A DNA stretch of 64,000 nt, taken from assembly GCA_030295235.1 (NCBI GenBank), contig AP026125.1:558001-622000 (forward strand). The letters are read 5' to 3'. Origin of the DNA: Fistulifera solaris (Eukaryota; Bacillariophyta; Bacillariophyceae; Naviculales; Stauroneidaceae). Of this stretch, positions 11,060-21,905 are shown one piece after another; position 1 is the first letter of the stretch; every line of letters starts with the position of its first letter. A program made the position numbers and the translations under genes. The notes beneath the pieces are model-generated. The model did not search any database and was not told the DNA's origin. It saw only the letters and a program-made list of their open reading frames with translations.

Positions 11060-12115
11060 ATACTCATGCTTGAAAACCCGCAGCACGGAAAATATTCGGT
11101 CCAGAATTTCTGGACTATCACACAGAATTTCTGTAGGATGAAATCGCGGTTTCCAGAATATCTGAAATTTACACAGAAACGCTGTTTGTTGAAAAATACC
11201 GTGTTTAGACTCTCTGGAAACAATACGGACTCATTGTATGATCCATGACGACAATATACAAAGTATTTGGATCGTGCACACAATTTCTGTGAGATGAAAA
11301 CACTTGGTCCAGAATTTCTGGACTATCACACAGAATTTCTGTATGATGAAATCGCGTTTTCCAGAATATCTGGAATTTAAACAGAAACGCTATTTGTTGA
11401 AAAATACCTTGTTGAGACTCTCTGGAAATAAGTTCGAATGCTTGTTTGATCCATAATGACGAGATACAAAGTATTCTGGATGTGCACACAATTTCTGTGA
11501 GATGAAAACACTTGGTCCAGAATTTCTGGACTATCACACAGAATTTCTGTAGGATGAAATCGCGTTTTCCAGAATATCTGGAATTTACACAGAAACGCTA
11601 TTTGTTGAAAAATACCTTGTTGAGACTCTCTGGAAATAAGTTCGAATGCTTGTTTGATCCATAATGACGAGATACAAAGTTTCTTGAACGTGCACACAAT
11701 TTCTGTGAGATGAAAACATTTGGTCCAGATTTTCTGGACCATCAAACAGAATTTCTGTAGGATGAGATCACGTTTTTCAGAATATCTGGAATTTACACAG
11801 AAACGCTGTTTGTTGAAAAATACCCTGTTGAGACTCTCTGGAAACAGCACAGAATGCGTGTTTGATCCATAATGACGAGATACAAAGTATTTCCTTGAAC
11901 CTGCACACAATTTCTGTGAGATGAAAACAACTTTCAAACAGAATTTCTGTAGGATGAGACCGTCTTTTCCAGAATATCTGGAATTTACACAGAAGCGCTG
12001 TTTGTTGAAAATCACCCTCTCCAGATTTTCTGAAAACAGCAAGGAACTCTTGTAACTTTATGGTGTACGGTGGGATCCATAAAACAACGAGGAATTTACA
12101 AAGTTTCTTGAACGT
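11060..12115 (-). repeat. tandem satellite array 1 (~208-bp units, palindrome-rich)
   Basis: About five imperfect copies. The landmark TTGGTCCAGA recurs at about 11304, 11512 and 11719, giving a ~208-bp period; the outer copies are partial or degenerate. Each unit contains several short near-palindromes: CACAGAATTTCTGTG, CCAGAATTTCTGG and CCAGAATATCTGG, all around an AGAA-TTCT core. The same family makes array 2 at 61315-63300 on the other strand, so the two arrays are inverted relative to each other. Long open reading frames pass through the array because stops are rare in one frame, but they drift with repeat phase and resemble no protein. No transposase, terminal repeats or target-site duplication is visible. 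Confidence 0.9.
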
Positions 12116-12412
12116 GGCGGATGAAACGAAAACCGCGAAAAGAGATCCTGGAGATCGCGCCTTGACTATACAGTAACGCTTATAGTCTTGTACCGGATTA
12201 AATGTACTGTAACTCGTCTAAGGACGATGTTGACGTGGCTAGACGATGCAAATGAGTGAAAATCCGGGTTTGTGTCTTGTGTCGCCGTTCATTTTCCCCA
12301 CACAAAACGAAAAAATGCGCTCGAGCTGTAAGCACCATTCATTCTCTTTCAATCGCCTTTGACCCTCTTATATCTCGACTTGGTCACAAGAAATACATCG
12401 CCACAACTATTC

Positions 12413-14269
12413 ATGTCGGATTGGACCAAAGTTCCCGTTCGTAGCACGAATGGCGATTCCGCCGACAACTTTCTACTTGTCTCCAACCCGTCGTTCACGG
12501 TCCCCGATGGATTGACCATGGTTTCCGATTTTATCTCTCCGTCAGAAGAAAGCGAGTTATTGGAAGCCATTGACGATAAGAACTATTCGTGGGAAGGCTT
12601 TGAGCAACGCCGCAAGGTACAGCGATTCACCTTTAACGACAAGGCCTCGACACTATCGGACATGTTTTACACTCTTAGAGACAAGATAAAGGAGAAAAGT
12701 GGATGGCAAGCAACACATCTAGCGATCGAGGAATACAATGTCGACAAAGTGGCATTTTCGGGAGAATTCTCTTCCAATTATAAAGTTACCACCTTTGAAT
12801 CACCAGCACCGGGGGACCCTTCCTGCTTCGTCGCGCAAATTCCACTGCGAAAGGCGGCCGTTCAACATTTGAATAAGCCAAAAGAACGACAAGTCGCGTG
12901 CTGGAACTTAGAGTCACCGAATCACTGTTCCGATGTGTTCATGCCCCGGGGCTCTCTTCTACTCAAGTCCAGGGAGTGTCTGGGGGAATGGCGAAGTCGT
13001 ACGGCCGCGTCCCGTGATACAGACGACTGTGTTACTCTGTTAAAGTTCTATTCACTCTCCAGTGAAGCGCTGGATTCCTCGAATCATGCCATCAATCATC
13101 AGAATGGGTCAGACATGAACTCGTTCGGCTATGTGCCGTCACCGAACGACAATGTCCCGTCTCCCGACGAAGCCATGCCACCCCTGGAGGATTTGTTGAC
13201 CATCATTGTGACGACATCACCGATTCGAAGCAATCCGTCCACGGAGGTACTCGAACGCGCTATGGAGACGTTCGTCTTTGGGGGAACTGATTTTGCTTAC
13301 CAATGCCGTAAGGTCATAGTGTGCGACGGCGTCCGCAAGAAAGAAGATGAGGCACCGACGAAAAGTTATTCGAATGTCAAACAAGCACTCCGCAATGGCA
13401 TTGTCTCGAATGAACAAGATGAGAACTATACAATATTCAAACAGCGTCTACGGCAACTTTGTCAGGAGGCACCGGTGAATTCTCCGTTTCACAATACTCA
13501 TGTCGAAGAGCTTTCGGAACGACAAGGGTACGGATTTGCTCTCCGACATGCACTTCGACATTGTGTTTCGACACCCTACGTATGTGTCATCCAGCACGAT
13601 CGAACCTTTATGCGACCAACTCCTATTCGCGAGACGATGGAGGCCATGTGGCGGAATCGTTTTATCAAATACGTGGGAATGAGCATGCGAAGTAACCTTT
13701 TCTACCGTGATATATTTCTCGCCAAATATGGTCGGATTTATCACGAAGAGTTCAAGAGGCTCATTGTTCGAGTTCCTGAACTTTTGGTAAAGAAAGAGTG
13801 TTATGGGCCGGATAGTGCATCGACGAGAGAAATGAATTTACGAAGCGAAATTTTGCGAGAGAATATTCTGGCGCTCGCCAAGAGTTATCCGACAAGTGCG
13901 CAAGGGACTATTGAACAAGACTGGTGCCGACAGAATCCGGTGCCAGAGGAAATGCATCAATTATCGTTGACCCCGACACTCTTTTGGTACGACAATGTGC
14001 ATATATGCGAAACGGAACATTATCGAGATTTTGTTTTCAAGCCCTCTTACAAGATGGTTGCTAAGGGAGGATTTGTTGAAGATAAGCTGAGCCCTGTACT
14101 TTTACGAACTGTAGAACGTCTGGGTCTATCGGATGGTCATTCTCGATTCGGTTGCTACATACTCGATGATCATTCGGGAATGTTTTTTACAGGCCACTTG
14201 GATGGTGGCTCTTACATGACGGATGAATTGAGAAAGGCAATGAAGGGGAAATCAAGCTCTAGCTCTTAG
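12413..14269 (+). CDS. AlkB-like (2OG-Fe oxygenase fold) fused to a glycosyltransferase-like domain
   Basis: 618 residues from ATG 12413 with no intron needed. Residues ~25-220 follow the AlkB/ALKBH8 pattern: GLTMVSDFISPSEESELLEA, W-x-RRKVQRFTF, then MPRGSLLLKSRECLGEWRSR in the place of the late strand and Arg pair. The HxD iron-binding motif expected before this is not visible (the segment reads KVTTFESPAPGD), so the oxygenase part may be inactive. After a Ser/Asn/Pro linker, residues ~260-600 form a second domain: DLLTIIVTTSPIRSNPST, CRKVIVCDGVR, YGFALRHALRHC, YVCVIQHDRTFMR. Its alternating hydrophobic strands and acidic motifs suggest a GT-A type nucleotide-sugar transferase. Substrate unknown; the fold calls are by motif only. 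Confidence 0.62.
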   Translation: MSDWTKVPVRSTNGDSADNFLLVSNPSFTVPDGLTMVSDFISPSEESELLEAIDDKNYSWEGFEQRRKVQRFTFNDKASTLSDMFYTLRDKIKEKSGWQATHLAIEEYNVDKVAFSGEFSSNYKVTTFESPAPGDPSCFVAQIPLRKAAVQHLNKPKERQVACWNLESPNHCSDVFMPRGSLLLKSRECLGEWRSRTAASRDTDDCVTLLKFYSLSSEALDSSNHAINHQNGSDMNSFGYVPSPNDNVPSPDEAMPPLEDLLTIIVTTSPIRSNPSTEVLERAMETFVFGGTDFAYQCRKVIVCDGVRKKEDEAPTKSYSNVKQALRNGIVSNEQDENYTIFKQRLRQLCQEAPVNSPFHNTHVEELSERQGYGFALRHALRHCVSTPYVCVIQHDRTFMRPTPIRETMEAMWRNRFIKYVGMSMRSNLFYRDIFLAKYGRIYHEEFKRLIVRVPELLVKKECYGPDSASTREMNLRSEILRENILALAKSYPTSAQGTIEQDWCRQNPVPEEMHQLSLTPTLFWYDNVHICETEHYRDFVFKPSYKMVAKGGFVEDKLSPVLLRTVERLGLSDGHSRFGCYILDDHSGMFFTGHLDGGSYMTDELRKAMKGKSSSSS

Positions 14270-14674
14270 TTTGGTGTGACAGGAACTTGCAAAACAGTTT
14301 CACATAGTCTTGACGAGTATGTTGAGAAGCGACGATTATGGAAAAGTAAAGGTAGGCGATAAAAGTCAGCAAGAAGGTCTTCGTCTCAATTTGGGTGCTT
14401 GGAAAAGTCCCGTACTTACGCGCCTAGATTATACTGACATTTTGATAACAAATACGGAGTAGATGCTTTCGAAATGAATTGCTTACGGAGTGTTAACTAT
14501 CAACAGCATTCAGTCTACCTTTACCAAAATATTCCCTTTTTGTTCATCGCATTCATTGGATGGCCATGAGATCCACCGCATTCATTGATCCATCATGGGA
14601 CTAAAAAAATGGTAAGCCTATTTTTTGATTTTGATGTTGCCGAGAAGTTCGCTTTCCATAACGTAACTTTTCTC

Positions 14675-14695
14675 CACGACTGCATTTCAGTCATG
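14675..14695. repeat. dispersed hairpin motif, copy 1
   Basis: Core CGACTGCATTTCAGTC: inverted repeat GACTG/CAGTC around a 5-nt loop, extendable to an 8-bp imperfect stem, with GAAT following. Copies at 14883, 33325, 33705 and 47318. Confidence 0.75.
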
Positions 14696-14882
14696 AATCG
14701 TGATATTTCAGTGCGAGACCTAGACCTTCGTTCTTTTAGCTAGATTATTAAAATAAACTATAGTAATCCATAGTATGATATGTACCTGCAACAGGATCTA
14801 ATATGCATGCTTTGATGTATCCTTATGTCGAATGGATCCTGCCCTCATTAATAGTATAAGCCAAAGTGTACGGGACTTTTTT

Positions 14883-14903
14883 CACGACTGCATTTCAGTC
14901 ATG
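14883..14903. repeat. dispersed hairpin motif, copy 2
   Basis: Identical 21-nt core to copy 1, same orientation, 208 nt downstream of it. It ends 115 nt before the ATG of the plastid-type DUF4239 gene, so a regulatory role is possible (inference). Confidence 0.75.
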
Positions 14904-15018
14904 AATTCGAGCTGCGAAATAAAAGAGCGCGGCGCGATCGATCGCATATTATCATTGGCAATTTTTCAAGTTCAATGTTGTATTTAATTAAAGCAAGAAA
15001 TAAGATCGCTGCAGCAGC

Positions 15019-16558
15019 ATGAAGATTCTCTTACACCCTCTAAAGGTCTCGTTCGTGTCCTACCTATTTCACGCAACATTCGTGGATGGATTCAGCGGCA
15101 ACACGCTCCCTACCGCACGATCGAGCACAACGGGCGTCGTTTCTATGACGAATAATGACTCGGAAGAACCATCCGACTCGGCAAACTCCAAAGGAACCCG
15201 CAGAGGTGCAGGAAGTGTGCGAAGGCGTTGCGTCGATTATCCGAAGTATGCATACGATGCAGGGACGAAAGAAGTGAAAGTTCTCACCTCCACCGGTACG
15301 TTGCCCTTCGTCGCTGCAACAGTATGAAATCTTCATTAAACTTATTGCTGTTATTTTAGGCTTGAAAGATGGTTCATTGAACGCGGAGGCAATGAGGACA
15401 CGATTATTGGAAGACCGATCGTATGCCCGAAGTGAGCCGTTTCTGATGGACAACATGATGAACCCTCCCACGCTGGCGGATTTGTCACCACCCAAGGAAG
15501 CCTTTCGGGACAAGTTTTTCATCAGCACCCCCGCCAATGTGCTTTCCTTCCTTGTTTCTTACTTGCTCTTTCCACCGATTATTCACGTCATGGAATTCGT
15601 GATCAATACATCGGGTCCGCAGCTCGAGGAAATATTGACGACGTATGCTCCGGGTGTTTCCATCCTGTACGGTACCTTCGTCTCATTGACGCTATCCATT
15701 TTATATAATCGTCAAAGAACAATCCAAGACAACGTCGCAATGGAAACGTCTTTGCTTTCGGTCATTACACGTAGTCTCATCAGTCTTCTCCGAGAGGATG
15801 AATGCAAGTTGATTGAAGCAGGACAGTGCGCGGCGGACCAAATTCGTACTCTGGTGAAAACCTCGAGAGGAGAGGAACTGATGCTGTTGATGTACAATGA
15901 TCCCTATGCGCGAATGATGGAAATCATTGATTTGTACGAATCTCAGCAAGGAGACGAGGTCAAGCAGAGAGCTTTGATCTCGTACTCGAGAGATACCATC
16001 CGCGAACTCATCAAATACCGTTCGAAACGCTTGAGCGACGAATCCTTGGCACTTCCTCCGACTCATTTCTTCATTTTGAACAGTCTTACGCTTCTCATAT
16101 TGTTGAGCTACACAGTGTCGGTGCTCGCTACTCTCGAAGCGAATGGAGATCCCTCGAATACAAGTTCCATACTATTCGGCTCGCTCGCATCGACCTACTT
16201 TCTATTTTACAATTTTGCCAAGGATTTGAACAATCCATTTCAGGGAGTTTATCAGGTACGTTACTGAGTATAAACTATTCTTCCACCTCGTATTGGTCCT
16301 GACGCAATCACAATTGTTGACGCAAAGATACGTCGAAGCTGCGCCGCCAGCCATCTTATGGGAATCAAATGGGTCATTGCGAACCATCCAAGTTTGAAAA
16401 ATTTTGTTGATTTCGAAGAAGTCAAGGAAGAGAATGGAGCAGTTTTAATTCGAAGTCCAGGTGTTGGAGATGTTTGGTTTGAACGCGACGATATTTATTT
16501 CGTGGACGGCAACGGAGACGGTTCACAGCCTCAGTCATCGTTTTGGAAAGGAAAATGA
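15019..16558 (+). CDS. DUF4239 (bestrophin-like) membrane protein, probably plastid-targeted (2 introns)
   Basis: Spliced product of 467 residues; introns at 15296-15359 and 16256-16327, both GT-AG. The N-terminus is a hydrophobic leader ending FVDGFSGNTLP, followed by a Ser/Thr/Arg-rich stretch: a signal peptide plus transit-peptide arrangement with Phe at the presumed cleavage site, as in diatom plastid proteins. The mature part has two N-side membrane segments (NVLSFLVSYLLFPPIIHVM; VSILYGTFVSLTLSILY), a soluble helical region and two C-side segments (LTLLILLSYTVSVLATLE; ILFGSLASTYFLFYNF), then the DLNNPFQGVYQ signature of DUF4239. The family is related in topology to bestrophin channels; ion transport in plastid membranes is inference. 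Two hairpin motifs lie upstream. Confidence 0.78.
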
Positions 16559-16673
16559 AAGATGAGCCTGTATCATCAAGGTCAAGCGTATTTGTCGTCG
16601 TATCGAAGAGTGGCTTCAAAGATTTCGTTGCAATGCTTTCGTTGAAAAATAATAAATGAAAATACAGGCTTCA

Positions 16674-17738
16674 TTACGCCCCACCGAGAAAATCCAAGAC
16701 GCTCTCATACACAACAAAAGTGACGGCGGCACCGGGTGCCACACGGAGTGCATTCGGTATAGCACCCTTGAAAAAGCCTATAAAACCTTCTCGTTGCCAC
16801 AAATGTCGGCCTGTAGCTAGCATACCTACATACTCACGACGTACTGCTTTAATTTCACCGTTTGCCATGAGTTCCAATGACTGAGAGCGTTGCTGCAAGC
16901 GTGCTTTGATCACCTGAAGGGGATACGTCGTAGTGCTGGCGGCACTAGAGGTTCCAGAAAGAATAGCACAGTATCAGTAACTGGCTTGTTTATCCGAGTA
17001 GTACTTTGTAGGTGTCAGAAAAACTTACACTTTTGCCACCGCTCCCATACAAAGATACCCCAGGGAAAGTTCAAACCGTTCCCAGACATTACTCGTATCT
17101 TCCCGCCTGGCTCGTTGGTAATGAAAGTGCTTTTTCAGATATTCATACACTACAAACTGAACTCCGCCATGCGAAGTCAGCAAGAGAGCGGGCCCGCTGC
17201 CGCGATACAACGCTAGAATGCCTTCTTCTCGAACAATGGTCCGAAACGCGTCTCTCATTCCCGCATACGGTTGAATGTTATGCATTTCACTGGATCGTTT
17301 CATTTGTAGTTGCATTCTCGTCTTCATGAGCCATATTGGATTGGTGAAGGCTACCATAATTCCTCCGGCAGCGACCGCCAGGGCAAAATTATCGAACGAC
17401 GTCAAAATCGACGCCCTTTCTCGACTCGTCATCGAATTTCCCATACGATGCTGTACTAACTGCTTTTTAAAGCCTTCATAAAAGAAAAAATATCCACCCC
17501 AGGATATCGCAGAACCAATGACCGCCGGCGTCCATCCCGCAAAGAACCCTCCCAGTCCTTCGTACTTGTAAATCAAGCCCGCCGCTCGCAACGCTCCCAG
17601 TCGTGATGACCTTCCCTCGCTTTCGTGTACTTGCAATCGCACTTTTATGATATCCAGCGGAAATAGAAGAGTCGTGGATACGGAGCCTCCCAAAAAACCC
17701 GCAATCAATGGAACGATGTTCTTCTGCTCCGTCGTCAT
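16674..17738 (-). CDS. mitochondrial carrier family (SLC25), NAD/FAD/folate-type (1 intron)
   Basis: A 326-residue six-helix carrier with the three-fold repeat. Signature motifs: PLDIIKVRLQ in repeat 1, NPIWLMKTRMQLQ in repeat 2 and YPLQVIKARLQQR in repeat 3, each followed by the expected EG-type motifs (YEGLGGFFAGW, EEGILALYRGSG, REGFIGFFKG). The Trp after PI in repeat 2 is typical of the pyridine nucleotide/FAD/folate carrier branch, so a nucleotide-like substrate is likely. The intron 16945-17028 (84 nt) joins GAVAKV to AASTTTYPLQ. The ATG at 17738 (MTTEQKNIVPLIAG) gives a normal carrier start; an upstream in-frame ATG at 17825 would add 29 residues. Inner mitochondrial membrane is usual for the family, though other organelles are possible. 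Confidence 0.88.
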
Positions 17739-18044
17739 GGTTATGCTTTGGTTGTGCGAGCGATACCGACGAAAATGAAAAAAAAGGACGAGAGGAACAA
17801 AGCGAAACCGGCGCAAACACATCATCGTGTCGCACAAGTACCGAACTGTCGTTGCGGCATCTGAGCTGTCAAACGATAGTACCGACGTTGTTTTACGTAC
17901 CAACTCTACTACGTACGTAATTTGCCGTACATCGACGCATATCACACGCCGCTAAAGTGCCGCATTGCATTGCTTCATTATTCATTCACATAAAAGAAAA
18001 ATAAAATCGATTCTGCTGCTTATATCAAAACACAATTAACAAAA
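17739..18044. other. divergent promoter region between SLC25 and Mo25 genes
   Basis: 306 nt between two divergent ATGs; likely a shared promoter. It contains a TACGTA-rich patch (around 17888-17920, with the palindrome TACGTACGTA) that resembles a bZIP-type site. No ORF supported. Confidence 0.4.
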
Positions 18045-19263
18045 ATGTCAATAGAAGGACCGTTCGAATGGCTGGCGGGAGGTCTCTTTTCGGGAAGCAA
18101 CAAAAGGCGGCATTGAAAGCATCGATTCGTGCGGGGATGCGGTCGTATTGTTGAAGGGCATTGCGCAGTCGTTGCAAGAAATACTGGCTCAGACCGAGAA
18201 CAATGAGGCACCCGAAGAACCGGCGAATCTGTTAGCGGCACGCTTGCGTCGCTTGCGATTTCTCTTGTACGACGAACGAAGAGTACCGAAAGAAACCAGT
18301 AGTCGATGGGGTAACCATGCTCCGACCATGGTAGAAAACACTCTGCAAGGATTGCTGGGACCAGAGATGAATGATTTGATTCCCACATTACTCGAACATC
18401 TGGTAGTACTGCCCTTTGAAAGTCGAAAGGATGTTGCTGCTATTTTCAATTACTTGCTCGTGTCCGGGTTCGACGGAACGGACGCCGAAATTTATCGACG
18501 GCACATGATCCGGTTTCGAGACCATGTGGAACAGCACTTTCCGCGGGTGATATCCGCGATTCTGGCCGGACATGACCCCGCCGTGCACGGTCAAAAAGAC
18601 GTGTGTCTCCATTACGGCTCCATGTACCGCGCCTGTTTGAGGCACCCTGCCTTGTACCATCGCATGGTGGGAACGACCGAGTCCGTTCGGAGTTACGTAT
18701 TTCCTTTTCTGGATATATTTGTACATTTACCCAACTTTGAAGTGGCAAGTGATGCCATGGAAAGTCTGCGAGAGGTTATGACCGCGGGTCAAGGGAGTAG
18801 TAGTAGTCGCGATCCGCAGATCCAGCAGGAATTGGCGGAAATCGCCGCCACCTTTCTCGCTCGCGACTATGATGAAATATGGAATCGACGGTTTAATACC
18901 AATCTACTATCGGAGTCTGCAAATTACATGACTCGTCGAGTGGCGTTGCAGATTCTATCCACTGTTCTGTTGACAAGATCGAACTATTCTATCATGATAG
19001 AATTTGTGGCCAGCAAAACAAATCTAATTCTCATTATGAAGTTGCTCCGCGATACATCCCCGCATATCACGCTAGATGCTTTTCATGTGTTTAAAGTGTT
19101 TGTGGCGAATCCCAACAAACCACCCGAAGTTGTTCAAATTCTTCGGGACAATCAGGTCAAGCTCGTGAATTATTTGACGTCACTTCATCAGGAGAAAGAG
19201 GAAACAGACACTCAGTTCAGAGACGAGAAGGCTCTTATCATTGCAACCATTCAAGCACTATAG
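18045..19263 (+). CDS. Mo25/CAB39-like scaffold protein, one frame break near the start
   Basis: Mo25 proteins are helical-repeat scaffolds that activate STE20/GCK kinases and control polarity and division. Recognised by LRFLLYDER, HYGSMYRACLRHPALY, SYVFPFLDIFVHLPNFEVASDA, FLARDYDEIWNRRFNTNLLS, NYMTRRVALQILSTVLL and HITLDAFHVFKVFVANPNKP. The long frame has no ATG at its 5' end. An ATG at 18045 in another frame gives MSIEGPFEWLAGGLFSGSNK, and removing one A from the AAAA run 18102-18105 joins it to GGIESIDSCGDAVVLLKGIA, making 405 residues. The gene ends 17 nt before the convergent membrane-protein gene. Confidence 0.85.
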
Positions 19264-19280
19264 ACACGAAGAATTTTGGC

Positions 19281-21567
19281 TTAAACATAATCGATTTGAT
19301 AAAGGCGAATATACCCTCGGGTGCTGAAGCCGAATTGCATTGCTGACAGCGCATACAACAGGAAGATAGCGGCAAAGGAGGCGCTCGATTTGGCTTGCGA
19401 TTGCAGGACTTTTGTCACATCATCGGTCGTCCACTCGGGGCATCGGATAGAATCAGACGGATCTTGGTCGCAAGCCGTACAGGTGTTGGCTTGATCAAGG
19501 AAGCAAGCAATGTTTCCCCGCACTTCCTCCGACAATGGATTTTCAACTAATGAAATCGAGAATGCTATGCTTCCGCCCACGATCCAAACAAGTAAGATGA
19601 AGACGATGGCGATAATGATTAGAAAGCAATTCACGGCGAGCATTTTGTACCGCTTATCTCTTGTGTTCAATATAGTGTACGAGCTGATGAACCACCCTAA
19701 AATCGAAGCAACAAAGAAAAGTCCTGCGCAAAGGGTTAAAAGATGATCTCATCGATTAGGTGATGGCCAAGGAGTGAAATGGAACAACTACACTTACCTC
19801 CTGCGGCAACGAAAAGCAAACCGACCCAAAATGTAGATGACCGGTCGGCTTGATTAATTAGCTCCGACGAGGACGAAAATACAAATAAGAGACCGTTACC
19901 AATACAACCCAAAATTGGAAGAGAGAACCACGCAGGGACGTTCGATTCTCTCGATTTTTGCACCAGGGGTCTCGAGATGATGCTTTCTAGGATTTTTACG
20001 ACCAGCAGTAGCTGAAAAGAGTGAAGAGGACGTCAGGAAAGCGTTCAACATCCTGTGCATAGGAGTAGAATAGTCTCACTTACCAGGAGCACTAGCACGA
20101 TTCCCCAGATAGCATTTCCGTAATAATATGCAATCATGAATTTATCAAATCTTTCTTGAGCATCCGCTCGAATCTCGCCACAATTGGTCACATTGAAATT
20201 GACCAAACACCAGCTCGTCACATTTTCCACTTCCGGAGCCGCACATAAGGTATTGTATGAACTACTTGGTTCACAAAAGGCTCTTCGAAAAGCGGCCAGG
20301 GACTCATCTCGCCACCCTGTAAATAGAGATAATGATATGAGCGACGAGAATCTCAAGGTTGTCAACAGAGACACCACAACTTTCTGACAACTTACAGTGC
20401 TTGACCCAAACCCTTGTTACTCGAAAGTAATCAAATAAACCGATCACAGAGTAAATCTAGATCGCAGTCGTTCAATTTTGAGAGCACGACATAAGCGATA
20501 CGCGTTCAAACGGTAGATGCACTTACCTGAATTGGAATGATCCAGAGGAGAAGCCACAAGTATCGAATGGCTCCCTTCAAGTTGACACTCCGTACAACAG
20601 GAACTATTACAATCGTCATGACCAGCAAAAGGAACGCAATACTACCCATGGTAAAGACAGCTCCATTGATATTCCATACGTGAGACAAAACCTTGATGTC
20701 GGCGGGGGTACTGTCCGGTCCTCGTACCGTACCCGTCGCATCATACTCCGTCACATCATGCTCCGCGATATCGGCCGTGAGGTACACAAACAGCATCGCC
20801 GCCGAAAACAACTGTATAAAGGCAAAGATGGCACAAAGAATATTTAAACGCTGCACAATGGCTCGATCGGTCGTTTGCGACAAGGGAAAGCACAGGAAGC
20901 AAGGTGCTTTCATGACCACACAGGCCGCCAGTCGATTCCAGCTGGGGCGTTTCTTCGCGAGCCAAGTGGGCAAGGGAATACCCCAGAGCGACGGTGGTGT
21001 TCGTTCATTATTTCGTTCCGTAGACCCGTCCGCAGGATGCGACGAGTCGTCATCGTCGTACAATTCGCTGGTAGGACTCGACAAGCCGACCATAGATGGC
21101 TGAATTTCTGTCGGCTCTTTTGAGGACGACCGTGTCGGATTCTCCGAGTCATCCTCCACATTCGTAGTGGATCGATTGTAGGATGAAAGACTCAATCGTG
21201 GAATGAGGCGCCTTTCGCCGGCAGGCGATGGCTTTGTTACGTTATCATTGAAAAGATCTTCTTCTGTAACTTGATATGCTTCGCCCGGTTCGGATGGGTT
21301 TTTGGAATATCGCCTCAGGAATCCTCGTTTCGGATGAAATTTTCGTTCTGGAGACCGCGGATCAGGAAAACTAGCCCCTCCGCTACTCCAAATCCTAGCT
21401 CGACCAAAGCTATTATTTTCCTCCGTGATTCCTCGAATGGGTAATCCGACCACATTTCCCTCGCTGAACGCTCGGCGCCGCGCCGATCGGTCGTCACGTG
21501 GTGAAAAGTCATGTTCATACTCTAAATCCTGGATGGAATAGTCTTCATACTCGTCGTCGCTTCCCAT
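19281..21567 (-). CDS. polytopic membrane protein of unknown function (4 introns)
   Basis: Spliced product of 663 residues; I resolve five exons with introns at 20457-20526, 20317-20395, 20012-20083 and 19724-19797, all GT-AG and phase-consistent. The N-terminal ~215 residues are hydrophilic, Ser/Pro/acidic and look disordered (many RS and SP sites). Then come about eight membrane segments, for example ILCAIFAFIQLFSAAMLFVYL, MGSIAFLLLVMTIVIVPVV and MLAVNCFLIIIAIVFILLVW. Two hydrophilic loops hold paired cysteines and N-glycosylation sites (CAAPEVENVTSWC-x4-NVTNC; CFLDQ to CTACDQD to RCPEW), suggesting disulfide-bonded lumenal or extracellular loops. I do not recognise the family. It is the most intron-rich gene in the window. 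Confidence 0.72.
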
Positions 21568-21905
21568 GTTCGATTATCTTTATGCATTCGAGATTTTTGA
21601 ACTGAGCGTTTATTCTTACACACCTTACACAAGGCCGTCTCGTGACTCAACACGAAGTTCGATCGTGGTTCTCTTTGATTCATGACTAAAACGCAGTCGT
21701 GCTTAAGCAATAGAGAGTACACTTTAGACTATATTTGTTGCTTGTGTCGCACCAATACACCCATCACAGCCACCAAAGAAAACATCGCAAAAGCATGATG
21801 ATTCTTTTCACTTGCATCACAACAAACCATTCTCCTAAAAAATATCTTTCATTGAGATTGATACCAGCATCTCCTACTCCTCATTTCCTTTGTTCTTTAT
21901 TCATC
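21568..21905. other. divergent intergenic region
   Basis: 338 nt between the polytopic membrane protein and the carbamoyltransferase. Upstream in-frame ATGs for the latter occur at 21795 and 21798. Otherwise nothing specific. Confidence 0.4.

Larger units (their letters stand above)
14270..15018. other. intergenic, holds two dispersed hairpin repeats
   Basis: 749 nt between two plus-strand genes, AT-rich. Apart from two copies of a dispersed hairpin motif (listed separately) I see no ORF or RNA. The downstream part is presumably the DUF4239 gene promoter. Confidence 0.5.

Noticed and set aside
11205-12042. Open frames of 110-221 codons across satellite array 1 (and similar ones in array 2)
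   Set aside because: They shift frame with the ~208-bp unit, start with non-ATG codons in part, and translate repeat dyads; no protein likeness.
11060-12115. Satellite arrays as heat-shock elements or a CRISPR array
   Set aside because: The GAA/TTC spacing is one base, not the two of heat-shock elements, and the whole unit is repeated with no unique spacers and no cas genes.
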